The notes under the pieces: model-generated | The model's input: the letters and a program-made list of their open reading frames with translations, nothing else | What the model was told of the DNA's origin: nothing | The model's database searches: none | In this document: positions 43,691-53,007 of the stretch, in pieces | Layout: every line of letters begins with the position of its first letter | Numbering within the stretch: the stretch's first letter is position 1 | Position numbers and translations under genes: made by a program | DNA from: Dokdonella sp. | Lineage (GTDB): Bacteria > Pseudomonadota > Gammaproteobacteria > Xanthomonadales > Rhodanobacteraceae | DNA: 64,000 nt | Assembly: GCF_017744955.1 (NCBI RefSeq) | Contig: NZ_JAGIAG010000001.1 | Location: 558,001-622,000, forward strand | Reading direction: 5' to 3'

Positions 43691-46237
43691 TCATTGCCGC
43701 GGCTTGGCGCGATGCGTCGGCGTCGCCGTCCACGGATCGTCGGGCCAGGGATGCTTCGGATAGCGGCCCTTCAATTCCTTCTTCACTTCCGGATAGGTGC
43801 GTTCCCAGAAGCTCTTCAGGTCCTGCGTGACCTGCACGGGCTTGCCGCCCGGCGAGAGCAGATGCAAGGTCAACGGCACGCGGCCGCCGGCGATGCGCGG
43901 GGTGTCGGCGAGGCCGAACAACTCCTGCAGCTTCACGCTGAGCACGGGCGCCGCGTCGGCCGCGTACGCGATGCGGCGTTCGAGGCCGCTCGGCACGGTG
44001 ATCGCGGTCGGCGCCTGCGCGTCGAGTGCGCGGCGCTGTTCGTAGTCGAGCTGCGCGGCCAGCGCCTGCGAGAGTTCGGTGGCCTGCAAGGCGTCGAGGC
44101 GGCGCTTACCGTCGAGGTACGGCGCGAGCCACCGCTCCAGGTCGCGCAGCAGGGCCGTGTCGGAAAAGTCCGGCAGGCCGAGTTCGGGCGACCATGCCCG
44201 CAGCGATTGCACGCGCAGGCGCAGCTCGCGCGCAGGTTCGCTCCACGGCAGCGCGTCGAGGCCGAGTTCGCGGATCGCCGCGAGCAGGGCGGGCACGGCG
44301 TCTTCGGGCGTGGCCGGTACGGCACGGCGCTCGAGCACGATCGCGTCGAAACGGCGTTCCTCGAACGCCTCGACCGCGCGCGTGTCGCGGTTCCAGCGCA
44401 CGCGCCGTGCGCGCGCGTAGCGCTGCGGGAAATCGCGTTCGAGCCGCTGCGGATCGAACGGCGCCGCCGCGTAGATCAAGCTGTCGCGTGCTTCGAAACG
44501 CAAGTCGACGACCACCAGCCACGGCTCGCCGTACAGCGCGCTCGCTTCGCCGAGCCGCGCGCCGCGGCCGTTGGCGAGCTGGTAGCGGCGCGGATCGTTC
44601 GGATCCTGGCGCGCGACGCGATCCGGGAACGCGTGAATCAGGACGTCTCCGGCCGCGGTGCCTTCGGCGAAGGCGCGGCCGTCGCCGGCGTCTTCTCGCT
44701 CGGCGCGAATCGGATCGGCGGAACCTGCATTCGCGCGCCGCTTCCAGGCCTCCGCCGCCTGCGCGATCGCGGAAAGCGCAGCGGGGTCGGCACCGAGTTC
44801 GCGCGCGCCGGCGCCGCGGCGCGCGCGCCACGCGTGCAACGCGCTCGCGCGCAGGCGGAAGTCGTCGTTGCGCATCGCTTCGCCGCGCAGCGGATTGCGC
44901 GCCTCGATCAGCGCGGCCAGGTCGCAGGCGAGCGCGCGTTCGCGCGTCGTCGCGGTGCGCAGCACGGCGGCGCCGAGACGCGGCTGCGCGCCGAGCGCGA
45001 GCAGGCGGCGGCCGAAACCAGTGATGCGGTCGTCGCCGTCGAGCGCGCCGAGCGCGCGCAGCAGGTCGCGTGCCTGCGCCAACGCGCCGGACGGCGGCGG
45101 ATCGAGCCAGCGCAGCGCGTCCGAACCCCAGGCGGCGAGTTCGAGCGCCAGCTGCGACAACTCCACCTGCGCGATTTCCGGTCGGCGCGCGGCCTCCAGG
45201 CGGCGGCTCTGAGGCCACAACCGGTAGCAGGCGCCGGGACCGAGGCGGCCGGCGCGGCCGGCGCGCTGATCGGCCGAGGCTTGCGCGACGGCGACCGTGT
45301 CGAGCCGCGTGAAGCCGGAGTTCGGATCGAAGCGCGGTTCGCGTGCGAGGCCGAGATCGACCACCGCGCGCACGCCGGGCAGGGTCAGGCTCGATTCGGC
45401 GACGTTGGTCGCCAGCACGACGCGGCGCGTGCCGGGTGCGGCCGGCGCCAGCGCCGCGTGCTGATCGGCGAGCGACAGTTCGCCGTGCAAGGCGACCGCC
45501 TCGACCTCGTGGCGCCCGTCGCCGGAGGACAGCGCCGCGCGCGCCTGCTCGATCTCGCGGCGGCCGGGCAGAAACGCGAGCACGTCGCCCTCGTTTTCGG
45601 CCAGCGCCTGCTCCACCGCACGGCGCAGATGGAACGGCCAGCCACGCTCGGGAAACGCCTCGCCGGCGCGCGCGGGCGGATGCGCGAGGCGCACCGGAAA
45701 ACTGCGGCCTTCGCTCGCCAGCTGCGGCGCGTCGAACCAGCGTGCGACGCGCTCGCCGTCGAGCGTCGCCGACATCACCACCAGGCGCAGGTCCGGGCGC
45801 AGGTTCGCCTGCACGTCGAGCGCGAGCGCGGCGCCGAGGTCGCCGTGCAGGTGGCGCTCGTGGAATTCGTCGAACAGGATCGCGCCGACGCCGGCGAGTT
45901 CGGGATCGTCCTGGATCATCCGCGTCAGGATGCCTTCGGTGACCACGACGATGCGCGTCGCCGCTGACGTCTTCGACTCGAAGCGGATGCGGTAGCCGAC
46001 CGTCGCGCCGACCGCTTCGCCGCGCTGCGCGGCCATGAACTCGGCCGCCGCGCGCGCGGCGATGCGGCGCGGTTCTAGCATCAGGATCGTGCGTCCGCCG
46101 AGCCAGTCTTGCGCGAGCAGCGCCGGCGGCACGCGCGTGGTCTTGCCGGCGCCGGGCGGCGCCTCGAGTACCAGCCGTGGGTGCTCGCGCAGCGTGGTCA
46201 GGATGCGCGGCAGCAGGGTGTCGATCGGAAAGGACAA
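43691..46237 (-). CDS. hrpB: ATP-dependent RNA helicase HrpB
   Basis: About 848 residues, normal for HrpB of the DEAH family. Visible motifs are EAPPGAGKTTRVPPALL (Walker A), DEFHERHLHGDLG (motif II), VMSATLDG (motif III), LATNVAESSLTLPGVRAVVDLG and DQRAGRAGRLGPG (motif VI). The C-terminal HrpB-specific domain ends QELFGLADTPRIAGGRVPLTLHLLSPGGKPVQVTQDLKSFWERTYPEVKKELKGRYPKHPWPDDP, the typical HrpB ending. No ATG fits: a TTG at 46235-46237 (before SFPIDTLLPRIL) is proposed, downstream of the terminator of the preceding gene. Role in RNA metabolism; precise substrate unknown. Confidence 0.9.
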   Translation of the reverse strand: MSFPIDTLLPRILTTLREHPRLVLEAPPGAGKTTRVPPALLAQDWLGGRTILMLEPRRIAARAAAEFMAAQRGEAVGATVGYRIRFESKTSAATRIVVVTEGILTRMIQDDPELAGVGAILFDEFHERHLHGDLGAALALDVQANLRPDLRLVVMSATLDGERVARWFDAPQLASEGRSFPVRLAHPPARAGEAFPERGWPFHLRRAVEQALAENEGDVLAFLPGRREIEQARAALSSGDGRHEVEAVALHGELSLADQHAALAPAAPGTRRVVLATNVAESSLTLPGVRAVVDLGLAREPRFDPNSGFTRLDTVAVAQASADQRAGRAGRLGPGACYRLWPQSRRLEAARRPEIAQVELSQLALELAAWGSDALRWLDPPPSGALAQARDLLRALGALDGDDRITGFGRRLLALGAQPRLGAAVLRTATTRERALACDLAALIEARNPLRGEAMRNDDFRLRASALHAWRARRGAGARELGADPAALSAIAQAAEAWKRRANAGSADPIRAEREDAGDGRAFAEGTAAGDVLIHAFPDRVARQDPNDPRRYQLANGRGARLGEASALYGEPWLVVVDLRFEARDSLIYAAAPFDPQRLERDFPQRYARARRVRWNRDTRAVEAFEERRFDAIVLERRAVPATPEDAVPALLAAIRELGLDALPWSEPARELRLRVQSLRAWSPELGLPDFSDTALLRDLERWLAPYLDGKRRLDALQATELSQALAAQLDYEQRRALDAQAPTAITVPSGLERRIAYAADAAPVLSVKLQELFGLADTPRIAGGRVPLTLHLLSPGGKPVQVTQDLKSFWERTYPEVKKELKGRYPKHPWPDDPWTATPTHRAKPRQ

Positions 46238-46297
46238 GAGGCGTGCGGGCGAGGGAAGCGACGGCGGATTGTCGCTCAGCGGCGCCGTCGCCGGCAC

Positions 46298-46328
46298 AAA
46301 AAAAGATCCCGCCTTGAGGGCGGGATCT
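46298..46328 (-). terminator. Rho-independent terminator of the 46351-47562 gene
   Basis: On the minus strand a 10-bp stem (46328-46319 with 46313-46304), loop of five, and a run of seven T (46304-46298). It lies 23 bases beyond the stop codon and upstream of hrpB. Confidence 0.9.
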
Positions 46329-46350
46329 TCGAACGCGGAGCCGGTGCGGC

Positions 46351-47562
46351 TTATTCGCAGTTCATGCCGTTCACGTCGGCGATCCGTCGCCAGTCGCGCG
46401 TGCCGACGCCGCCCGGACCGTTGGTCTGCGCGTCGGTTTGGCCGTTGTAGGTGAAGTGCATCTGGTCGCAGTTGGGGAAGGAGAAGGTGATCGTGCCCCA
46501 GTTGTGCACCTTGAGCGTGCCGAGGAAGTCGCCGGCGAAGCCACCGTCCGTCTGATACGTGACGTTGGTGGTGACCGAGGCGTCGCCGGGGTTGAAATTG
46601 CCCTGGGCGGCGAGCCAGAACGGCATGCCGAGCGGATCGTAGGTGTACCAGCTGGCGAAGAAGGTGCGCTTGCCGTCCGGATTGTTGTAGACCTGCGTCT
46701 GCATGCCTTCGCCGGAGTGCGCCGGGTCGAGCCAGGTGGTGGCGAAATAGCCGTCGATCGGCAGCGGGGCGAAGGCGTCGGGATAGCTGGCCTGGGTCGG
46801 CTGGTAGCCGGGCACCTCGAACTCGACCATGTCGCTGTCGTTGCCGGTATTGGGGTTGACCAGCAGGAAGAAGTTGTACGCGTAGTAGTGGATGTACTTG
46901 TCGCCGAACGGATAGCTTTCCAGGACGTAGGTCGTGCTGGTGAGCACCGGCGAGTCGTACCACGCCTCGGAGATCACCGTGTTCGGCTCGACCGCCGCGC
47001 GCACGATGCTTTCCGGATTGGTGTAGTTGTTCGGCGCCTGGCTGATCAGCAGCTGCGGGAAGGTCGGGTAGTAGTCGCTGTTGGTGCTGTCGCGGTCGAT
47101 GCGCAGCAGGGTCATCGCGTTCTTGCCGCCGTCGTCGTTGTACGGCGTGACACGGCCCGCGCTGCTGCAGGCAATGCGCCAGATCGTGATGGTGACCGGC
47201 TCGAGGCGCGCCTGGCCGGAGTCGTTCCTGGCGTACAGGTTCACGCGCTTGCTGATGGTCGGACCCATCGGCTGGTCCGGCAGCGGGTCGGCGGCGCAGC
47301 TCGGCGGATAGGCGCGGTACGCGTTCGGCGCCGGCACGCCCGGGTACTGGCTCTTGGTGCCGGCTTTTTCCTGTGCAACGGAGCTTTCCACCGTGGTGGT
47401 CCGGGTCGCCTTCAGACGGGCGAGGTCGCCGTGGATCTTGGCCACCGAGGCCTGATGCGTCGCGATCGCTTCGGACGACAGCGTGCGCGCCTCGTCGGCG
47501 AGCGCCGGGAGAGCGATGACGCCGGCGGCGAGCGCGAGCGTCAAGCGGATTGAATTTTTCAT
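46351..47562 (-). CDS. Secreted protein of unknown function, paralog A of a tandem pair
   Basis: 403 residues with a signal peptide (MKNSIRLTLALAAGVIALPALA). Shared blocks with the upstream paralog are FRAYPPSC/YRAYPPSC, VTITIWRIACSS, YPDAFAPLPIDGYFATTWLDPAHSGEGMQTQVY, FFASWYTYDPLGMPFWLAAQG and the C-terminus RDWRRIADVNGMNCE. The FATxWxDPAHSGEGM...WYTY..G.PFW block resembles an uncharacterised repeat common in Lysobacterales secreted proteins. Conserved Cys residues suggest disulfides. No enzymatic motif recognised. A strong terminator follows, so each paralog may be its own transcript. Confidence 0.78.
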   Translation of the reverse strand: MKNSIRLTLALAAGVIALPALADEARTLSSEAIATHQASVAKIHGDLARLKATRTTTVESSVAQEKAGTKSQYPGVPAPNAYRAYPPSCAADPLPDQPMGPTISKRVNLYARNDSGQARLEPVTITIWRIACSSAGRVTPYNDDGGKNAMTLLRIDRDSTNSDYYPTFPQLLISQAPNNYTNPESIVRAAVEPNTVISEAWYDSPVLTSTTYVLESYPFGDKYIHYYAYNFFLLVNPNTGNDSDMVEFEVPGYQPTQASYPDAFAPLPIDGYFATTWLDPAHSGEGMQTQVYNNPDGKRTFFASWYTYDPLGMPFWLAAQGNFNPGDASVTTNVTYQTDGGFAGDFLGTLKVHNWGTITFSFPNCDQMHFTYNGQTDAQTNGPGGVGTRDWRRIADVNGMNCE

Positions 47563-47753
47563 CGGTGAATCCCCATCAGTGAATGCGAGCGAGCATGGTT
47601 GGAACGCGATGAATTCGCAGTGAACCGTTCAGGTGCGACGTCGGTTCCGCCACAGAATAGCTTTTTGTTCGTATGGAAATCGCAAACCCGTCGATGAACT
47701 CGGCGATATCCGCGCCTGCGGATGCGCCTCTCGCGCATCCGCAGGCGCACGCC

Positions 47754-48959
47754 TCATTCGCAGGTCAGACCGTTCACGTCCGCGATGCGCTTCCATTCGC
47801 GCGCGCCGCTGCCGCCCGGCGCGCCGGTCTGATCGTCGGCCTGGCCGTCGAAGGTGAAGCGCATCGTGTCGCAGCTGGGGAAATCGACTTCCAGGGTTCC
47901 CCAGTCGTGCAGCGTGAGGTCGGCGGTGTCGAAGCCGCCGGCGAAGCCGCCGCCGGTCTGATACGCCGCCTGCAGGGTGATCGACTTGGCGCCGGCCTGA
48001 AAGGCGCCCTGGCCGATGATCCAGAACGGCGTTCCTTCCTGGTTGAACGTGTACCAGGCGGCGAACATCGACCGCGCTCCGTCCGCCTGGGGATAGATGT
48101 CGATCAGCATGCCTTCGCCGCTGTGGGCCGGGTCGAACCAGGAGGTGGCGAAATAGCCGGTGATCGGCATCCCCGCGAACGCGTCGGGGTAGGTCTCCTG
48201 CGTCGGCGCATACGCCGGAATGTCGGCATTGGTCGGCGCGACGTTCTGCAGGAACGGGTTGATGCGCAGCTTGAACGCCTGGTTGAAGAAGAAGTAGCTG
48301 GAATTGGCGCCCGGGAAGTTCTCCAGCACGTACGTCGTGCTGTCGATCATCGCCGCGCCGTAGAGAACGTTGGCGGCGACGGTGTTCGGTTCGTCCGTCA
48401 TGCGCGGGTGGCTCTTGACGGAGTCGTCGAAGCTGATGTTGCCCTGCGACACCTGGACGAACGGCAGCGTCGGGTAGGCGGTCGCCTTGTGATCGACGTC
48501 GGCGGCGCGATCGAAGCGGATCAGCGTGATGGCGTTCGGCGTGCCGTTCGGAGCGTAAGGCGTACCGACGCGGCCACTGCTGCAGGCTACGCGCCATACG
48601 GTGACGGAGACGTTCTCGATGTAGGCGCCCTGCGCCGACAAGGCGTAGAGCGGGACGACGCCGGTGAACAGGGTGGGACCGCTGGCCTTGTCCGGCAGCG
48701 GATAGGAGGCGCAGCTGGGCGGATAGGCGCGGAAACGGTTAGCCTCGGGAGTTCCCGGAAGCGGCCGGTCGCCCATCGCCTTCACGCCGGCGGTCCCGGT
48801 CGAATCCGGGGCCGACGCGCGCGACGTCGCCAGGGCGTGCATCGCCGCCTCGTGGAAAGCGACCTCCTGCGGCGACAGCAGAGTTTGCGTCCCGGCGGCA
48901 GCAGGCACGGCGGCGGCGCTGGCGGCGAAGGCGAGCAGCGAGAGGAAGTGGTACTTCAT
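47754..48959 (-). CDS. Secreted protein of unknown function, paralog B of a tandem pair
   Basis: 401 residues with a signal peptide (MKYHFLSLLAFAASAAAVPAAA). It aligns with the downstream neighbour end to end: NRFRAYPPSCASYPLPDKASGPTLF, VTVWRVACSSGRVGTPYAPNG, YPDAFAGMPITGYFATSWFDPAHSGEGMLIDIY, MFAAWYTFNQEGTPFWIIGQG and final REWKRIADVNGLTCE. The two genes are separated by 191 bases and clearly arose by duplication with substantial divergence. Exported and probably beta-rich; biological role unknown. Confidence 0.78.
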   Translation of the reverse strand: MKYHFLSLLAFAASAAAVPAAAGTQTLLSPQEVAFHEAAMHALATSRASAPDSTGTAGVKAMGDRPLPGTPEANRFRAYPPSCASYPLPDKASGPTLFTGVVPLYALSAQGAYIENVSVTVWRVACSSGRVGTPYAPNGTPNAITLIRFDRAADVDHKATAYPTLPFVQVSQGNISFDDSVKSHPRMTDEPNTVAANVLYGAAMIDSTTYVLENFPGANSSYFFFNQAFKLRINPFLQNVAPTNADIPAYAPTQETYPDAFAGMPITGYFATSWFDPAHSGEGMLIDIYPQADGARSMFAAWYTFNQEGTPFWIIGQGAFQAGAKSITLQAAYQTGGGFAGGFDTADLTLHDWGTLEVDFPSCDTMRFTFDGQADDQTGAPGGSGAREWKRIADVNGLTCE

Positions 48960-49087
48960 GGAAGGCTCCTTGTGGCAAAACGCGCAAGCATCGCCCGCGA
49001 TTCGAGGGTGGTGCTCGACAGCAGACGACCGTCCCCGGCGTGGCGGCGACGGTCGGATTTCGGTGAAAACGTTGGGAGAAACCGCAG

Positions 49088-49870
49088 TTGATCGATATCG
49101 GCGCCAATCTTACTCATGAATCCTTCCGTCCCGACTTCGAGAAGGTGCTCGAACGCGCGCGCGAACACGGCGTCGAGCGCCTCCTCGTCACCGGCGCCAG
49201 CGCCGGCGGCAGCCGCGCCGCCCGCGAACTGGCGCGCGCGCATCCCGGCTTCCTGTACGCGACCGCCGGCGTGCACCCGCACCACGCGCACGAATACGAT
49301 CAGGCCACAGACGAGCTGCTGCGCGATTTCGTCGCATCGCCCGAGGTCAAGGCGGTCGGCGAGACCGGGCTGGACTACCACCGCAACTACTCGCCGCACG
49401 CGGCGCAGATCGCCGCGTTCGAGCGCCAGCTGGCGATCGCGGTGGACTGCGGCAAGCCGTTGTTCCTGCACCAGCGCGACGCGCACGCGGACTTCCTCGC
49501 CTGCCTCGACGCGGTGCGCGATCGCATCGCCCGTGCCGTCGTGCACTGCTTCACCGGCGAGCGCGAGGAGCTGATCGCCTACCTCGATCGCGGCTGGTCG
49601 ATCGGCATCACCGGCTGGATCTGCGACGAACGCCGCGGCCTGCACCTGCGCGAACTGGTCAAGCTGATCCCGGCCGATCGCCTGATGATCGAGACCGACG
49701 CGCCGTACCTGCTGCCGCGCGACCTGCATCCCAAACCCTCGCACCGGCGCAACGAGCCGATGTACCTCGCCCACATCTGCGCCGCGGTCGCCGCGGCGCG
49801 CGGCGAGGACGTCGCGTCGACGGCCGCGTCGACGACGGCGAACGCGCGGGCGTTCTTCGGGCTCGACTAG
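49088..49870 (+). CDS. tatD: TatD-type metal-dependent deoxyribonuclease
   Basis: 260 residues. The start MIDIGANLTHESFRPDFEKVLERA is that of true TatD (E. coli MFDIGVNLTSSQF) rather than YcfH or YjjV, which have HxH here. Metal and active-site segments GVHPHHA, VGETGLDYHRNYSPHAAQIAAFERQLAIA, PLFLHQRDAH, VVHCFTGE and RLMIETDAPYLLPRDL are all present. TatD is a 3'-5' DNA/RNA exonuclease of the amidohydrolase fold involved in DNA repair and degradation. The start is TTG at 49088. Confidence 0.94.
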   Translation: MIDIGANLTHESFRPDFEKVLERAREHGVERLLVTGASAGGSRAARELARAHPGFLYATAGVHPHHAHEYDQATDELLRDFVASPEVKAVGETGLDYHRNYSPHAAQIAAFERQLAIAVDCGKPLFLHQRDAHADFLACLDAVRDRIARAVVHCFTGEREELIAYLDRGWSIGITGWICDERRGLHLRELVKLIPADRLMIETDAPYLLPRDLHPKPSHRRNEPMYLAHICAAVAAARGEDVASTAASTTANARAFFGLD

Positions 49871-49875
49871 CGGCG

Positions 49876-50163
49876 CTATCCGCACGCGCAGCCACGTGTC
49901 GGCGTCGGATCGTAGTCGACCTGCCAGTTCCAGTAGCCGCTGCGCAACCACAGGCAGGCGCGGCGATCGGGCGATTCGCGCAGGTCGATCGCGAACGATT
50001 CGGCGTCGCGCGCATCGAGGCGCACGCGTACGTGCACGGCGCGATCGGCACGCACGTCGTCGATGCGGCGTGGTGCGTTGCCGTCGACGCCGGCGATTTC
50101 ACGGCCGTCGACGATCAGTGTGTAGCGCGAGTGCGGCCCCGGCGGCGGACGCTCCATCAGCAT
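49876..50163 (-). CDS. Small hypothetical protein with Cys-rich C-terminus
   Basis: 95 residues from the ATG at 50161-50163. It contains PPGPHSRYTLIVDGREIAGVDGNAPRRIDDVRADRAVHVRVRLDARDAESFAIDLRE and ends WNWQVDYDPTPTRGCACG, a small beta-rich domain. The frame stays open upstream with a hydrophobic, signal-like segment (LGFAASATAAPVFGSVCIAPFA), so an unconventional earlier start inside the preceding permease end is possible. It converges with tatD (5 bases between stops). Unknown function. Confidence 0.55.
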   Translation of the reverse strand: MLMERPPPGPHSRYTLIVDGREIAGVDGNAPRRIDDVRADRAVHVRVRLDARDAESFAIDLRESPDRRACLWLRSGYWNWQVDYDPTPTRGCACG

Positions 50164-50273
50164 CTTTTCGACGGGACTATGCGGGCGCGCGAACGGCGCG
50201 ATGCAGACACTGCCGAAGACCGGCGCGGCGGTGGCGGAAGCAGCGAATCCCAGGCGCGATGACGCCGCGCACG

Positions 50274-51050
50274 TCAGCTGCGCAGGCCGACGCCGCGGTG
50301 GAGCAGGAACATGCCGATCGCGGCGAGCGCGACGGCGAGGCCGATCATGACCGCGAACGAGGCGACCAGCGACACGTCGCTGATGCCGAGCAGGCCGTAG
50401 CGGAACGCGTTGACCATGTACAGGATCGGGTTCGCGTGCGAGATCTCCCGCCACGGCGAGCCGAGCGCGTCGACCGAATAGAACACGCCGCCGAGATAGG
50501 TCAGCGGCGCCAGCACGAAGGTCGGCACCAGGGCGATGTCGTCGAACTTCTTCGCCCAGACCGCGTTGGCGAAGCCGGCCAGCGAGAACACGATCGACGT
50601 CAGCAGCACCGTCGACAGGGTGATCCACGGGTGGTACAGGTGGATGCGCGTGAAGAAGAGCGAGATCGCCAGCACGATCGCGGCGACCAGCAGGCCGCGC
50701 AGCAGCGCGCCGGTGACGTAGCCGGCCAGGATCACCCACGCCGGCATCGGCGAGGCCAGCATCTCCTCGACGTGGCGGCCGAACTTGGCGCCGAAGAACG
50801 AAGAGGAAATGTTGCCGTAGCTGTTGGTGATCACCGCCATCATGATCAGCCCGGGCACGATGTAGTCGATGTACTGGATGCCGGGCGCGACTTCGCCGAT
50901 GCGGCTGCCGACCATGCGTCCGAAGATCACGAAGTACAGCGTCATCGTGATCGCCGACGGCAGCAGGGTCTGCATCCAGATGCGCAGGATGCGCACCACC
51001 TCGCGGCGCGTGATGGTGTGGAAGGCGATCAGGTTCGCGGAAGAGGGCAT
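50274..51050 (-). CDS. ABC-2 type exporter permease (YadH-like)
   Basis: 258 residues with six TM helices and the ABC-2 signature ANPILYMVNAFRYGLLGI near the C-terminus, as in YadH. The N-terminal cytoplasmic part AFHTITRREVVRILRIWMQTLLPSAITMTLYFVIFG is characteristic. With the ATPase encoded 100 bases upstream on the same strand it forms an exporter; the substrate is not known. Confidence 0.92.
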   Translation of the reverse strand: MPSSANLIAFHTITRREVVRILRIWMQTLLPSAITMTLYFVIFGRMVGSRIGEVAPGIQYIDYIVPGLIMMAVITNSYGNISSSFFGAKFGRHVEEMLASPMPAWVILAGYVTGALLRGLLVAAIVLAISLFFTRIHLYHPWITLSTVLLTSIVFSLAGFANAVWAKKFDDIALVPTFVLAPLTYLGGVFYSVDALGSPWREISHANPILYMVNAFRYGLLGISDVSLVASFAVMIGLAVALAAIGMFLLHRGVGLRS

Positions 51051-51150
51051 CTCAAGTTTCCTGGTCCAAGACGTTCACGCATCGGAGCGGAGTGGCTCCG
51101 CGCAAGCATCCTTCCCTGGAGCGGTTCCCGGTCGGCATCCTGCCTCCCCC

Positions 51151-52083
51151 TCACGCGGCCTGAGGGCCGCGTTCGACCAGTCGGACGAACAGCTCCTCCA
51201 GCCGGTTCGCCTTGTTGCGCATCGAGCGCACCGTCACGCCGTGCGCGGACAGGGCCGCGAACAGCGAGTTGAGGTCGTGCTCGCGCGACATCTCGGCCTC
51301 GATCGTCACCTCGTCGACGCGGCTCAGGGCGACGCCGGCGACGTCCGGCAGCGCGGCGACCGGGGCGGCGAGGTCGAGCACGAAGGTCTCCACGTCGAGC
51401 TTGGACAGCAGCTGCTTCATCGAGGTGTTCTCGATGATGCGGCCGTGGTCGATGATCGCGATGTTGCGGCAGAGCTGCTCGGCTTCCTCGAGATAGTGCG
51501 TGGTCAGGATCACCGTGGTGCCAGCCGCGTTGATGCCGCTGATGAACTTCCACATCGAGCGGCGGATCTCGATGTCGACGCCGGCGGTCGGCTCGTCGAG
51601 GATCAGCAGCTTCGGCTCGCTCATCATCGCGCGCGCGATCATCAGGCGCCGTTTCATGCCGCCGGACATCGCGCGTGCCGGCTGGAACGCCTTCTCCCAC
51701 AGCACCAGCTGCTTGAGGTACTTCTCGGCGCGCTCGGCCGCGACGCCGCGCGGGATGCCGTAGAAGCCGGCCGAGTTGACGCAGATGTCGAACGGCTTCT
51801 CGAACAGGTTGAAGTTGAGCTCCTGCGGCACCAGGCCGATCAGGCGCATCGCCGCGCTGCGCTGTTCGCGCACCGACACGCCGAACACGCGCGCGTCGCC
51901 GCCGGTCGCGTTGACCAGCGAGGAGAGGATGCCGATCAGGGTCGACTTGCCGGCGCCGTTCGGGCCGAGCAGGGCGAAGAAATCGCCCGGCTGCACGGTC
52001 AGCGAGATGCCTTTCAGCGCTTCGACGCCGTTGGCGTAGGTCTTCTTCAGCTCGACCACGTCGAGCGCGGGGACGGAATTCAT
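51151..52083 (-). CDS. ABC exporter ATPase (YadG-like)
   Basis: 310 residues with Walker A GPNGAGKSTLIG, signature RAMSGGMKRRLMIARAMM, Walker B LLILDEPTAGVDIE and H-loop ILTTHYLEEAEQL. The C-terminal 80 residues (DLAAPVAALPDVAGVALSRVDEVTIEAEM...) are the DUF4162-like tail of drug/lipid-type ABC-2 ATPases. ATG 52081-52083 is chosen. It is divergent from the ferredoxin reductase gene and followed by its permease. Confidence 0.93.
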   Translation of the reverse strand: MNSVPALDVVELKKTYANGVEALKGISLTVQPGDFFALLGPNGAGKSTLIGILSSLVNATGGDARVFGVSVREQRSAAMRLIGLVPQELNFNLFEKPFDICVNSAGFYGIPRGVAAERAEKYLKQLVLWEKAFQPARAMSGGMKRRLMIARAMMSEPKLLILDEPTAGVDIEIRRSMWKFISGINAAGTTVILTTHYLEEAEQLCRNIAIIDHGRIIENTSMKQLLSKLDVETFVLDLAAPVAALPDVAGVALSRVDEVTIEAEMSREHDLNSLFAALSAHGVTVRSMRNKANRLEELFVRLVERGPQAA

Positions 52084-52174
52084 CGGGTGACAGGGCCGTT
52101 CTTGCGCGGAGCCGCCGCGGCAGCCTGTTAGTATATCGGGCTCGCCAGTCGCCGACCGGCTCCACGCCGCATCG

Positions 52175-52918
52175 ATGGAACACTTCCAGCTCCGCCTCGC
52201 CGCGAGCCACATGCTCGCACCGTCCGTCCGCCATCTGGCCTTCGAGCGCGCCGACGGCCAGCCGTTCGCGTTCGTGCCGGGACAGTTCCTGCAAGTGCAC
52301 TTCCACTACGCCGACGGCAAGCCGACCAAGCGCAGCTATTCGGTCGGTACGGTCGGCGACGGCAGCGGCCAGGTGCAGCGCATCGAGATCGCGGTGTCCT
52401 ACGTCGAGGGCGGTGCCGCGACGGCGCTGCTCTCGCAGCTCGACGAGGGCGGCACGATCGAGGCCAGCGGCCCGTACGGCCGCTTCTGCCTGATGGACGC
52501 CGACACCAACCGCCGCTACCTGCTCGTCGCGACCGGTACCGGCGTCACGCCGTATCGCGCGATGCTGCCGCAGATCCGTGCGCTGACCGCCTCGCGCGGC
52601 TGCACCTTCGCGCTCGTCTACGGCGCGCGCAACGAGCAGGAACTGCTCTACGGCGAGGAGTTCGAGGCCTTCGCGCGCGAGGTGCCCGGCTTCTCGTTCC
52701 ACCCCTGCTTCAGCCGCACGCCGCGCGCCGTGCCGCGTCCGCACGACCGCAACGGCCGCGCGCAGGTCGCGCTCGGCGAACTCGGCCCCAACGCGGAACA
52801 CGACATCGCCTACCTGTGCGGCAATCCGAATATGGTCGACGAAGCCTTCGCGATGCTGAAGGAAGCCGGCCTGCCGGTGCCGCACATCCGGCGCGAGAAG
52901 TACGTTTCCTCGCGCTGA
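52175..52918 (+). CDS. fpr: Ferredoxin/flavodoxin-NADP+ reductase
   Basis: 247 residues. The FAD-binding motif is KRSYSVGT, with VEGGAATALL; the NADP-binding part has YLLVATGTGVTPYRAMLPQI and ALVYGARNEQELLYGEEF, and the end IRREKYVSSR. These are features of bacterial subclass FNR (Fpr), which exchanges electrons between NADPH and ferredoxin or flavodoxin in redox and oxidative-stress metabolism. The start (MEHFQLRLAASHMLAPSVRHLAF) is consistent with the family. Confidence 0.9.
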   Translation: MEHFQLRLAASHMLAPSVRHLAFERADGQPFAFVPGQFLQVHFHYADGKPTKRSYSVGTVGDGSGQVQRIEIAVSYVEGGAATALLSQLDEGGTIEASGPYGRFCLMDADTNRRYLLVATGTGVTPYRAMLPQIRALTASRGCTFALVYGARNEQELLYGEEFEAFAREVPGFSFHPCFSRTPRAVPRPHDRNGRAQVALGELGPNAEHDIAYLCGNPNMVDEAFAMLKEAGLPVPHIRREKYVSSR

Positions 52919-53007
52919 GCGCGGCGCCGCGGCCTGTCGCCTAGGCTGCGGTCTGATATACCGTGACGCCGCGCCTCCCGGTCGGAGAGGTCGTGGGGAA
53001 GGGCGAG

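Noticed and set aside
41302..46237. A Zorya-like defence locus (ZorA/ZorB-like pair plus helicase)
   Set aside because: The helicase is a full-length HrpB with the HrpB-specific C-terminus, not a ZorD SNF2 protein, and no ZorC or ZorE candidate is present.
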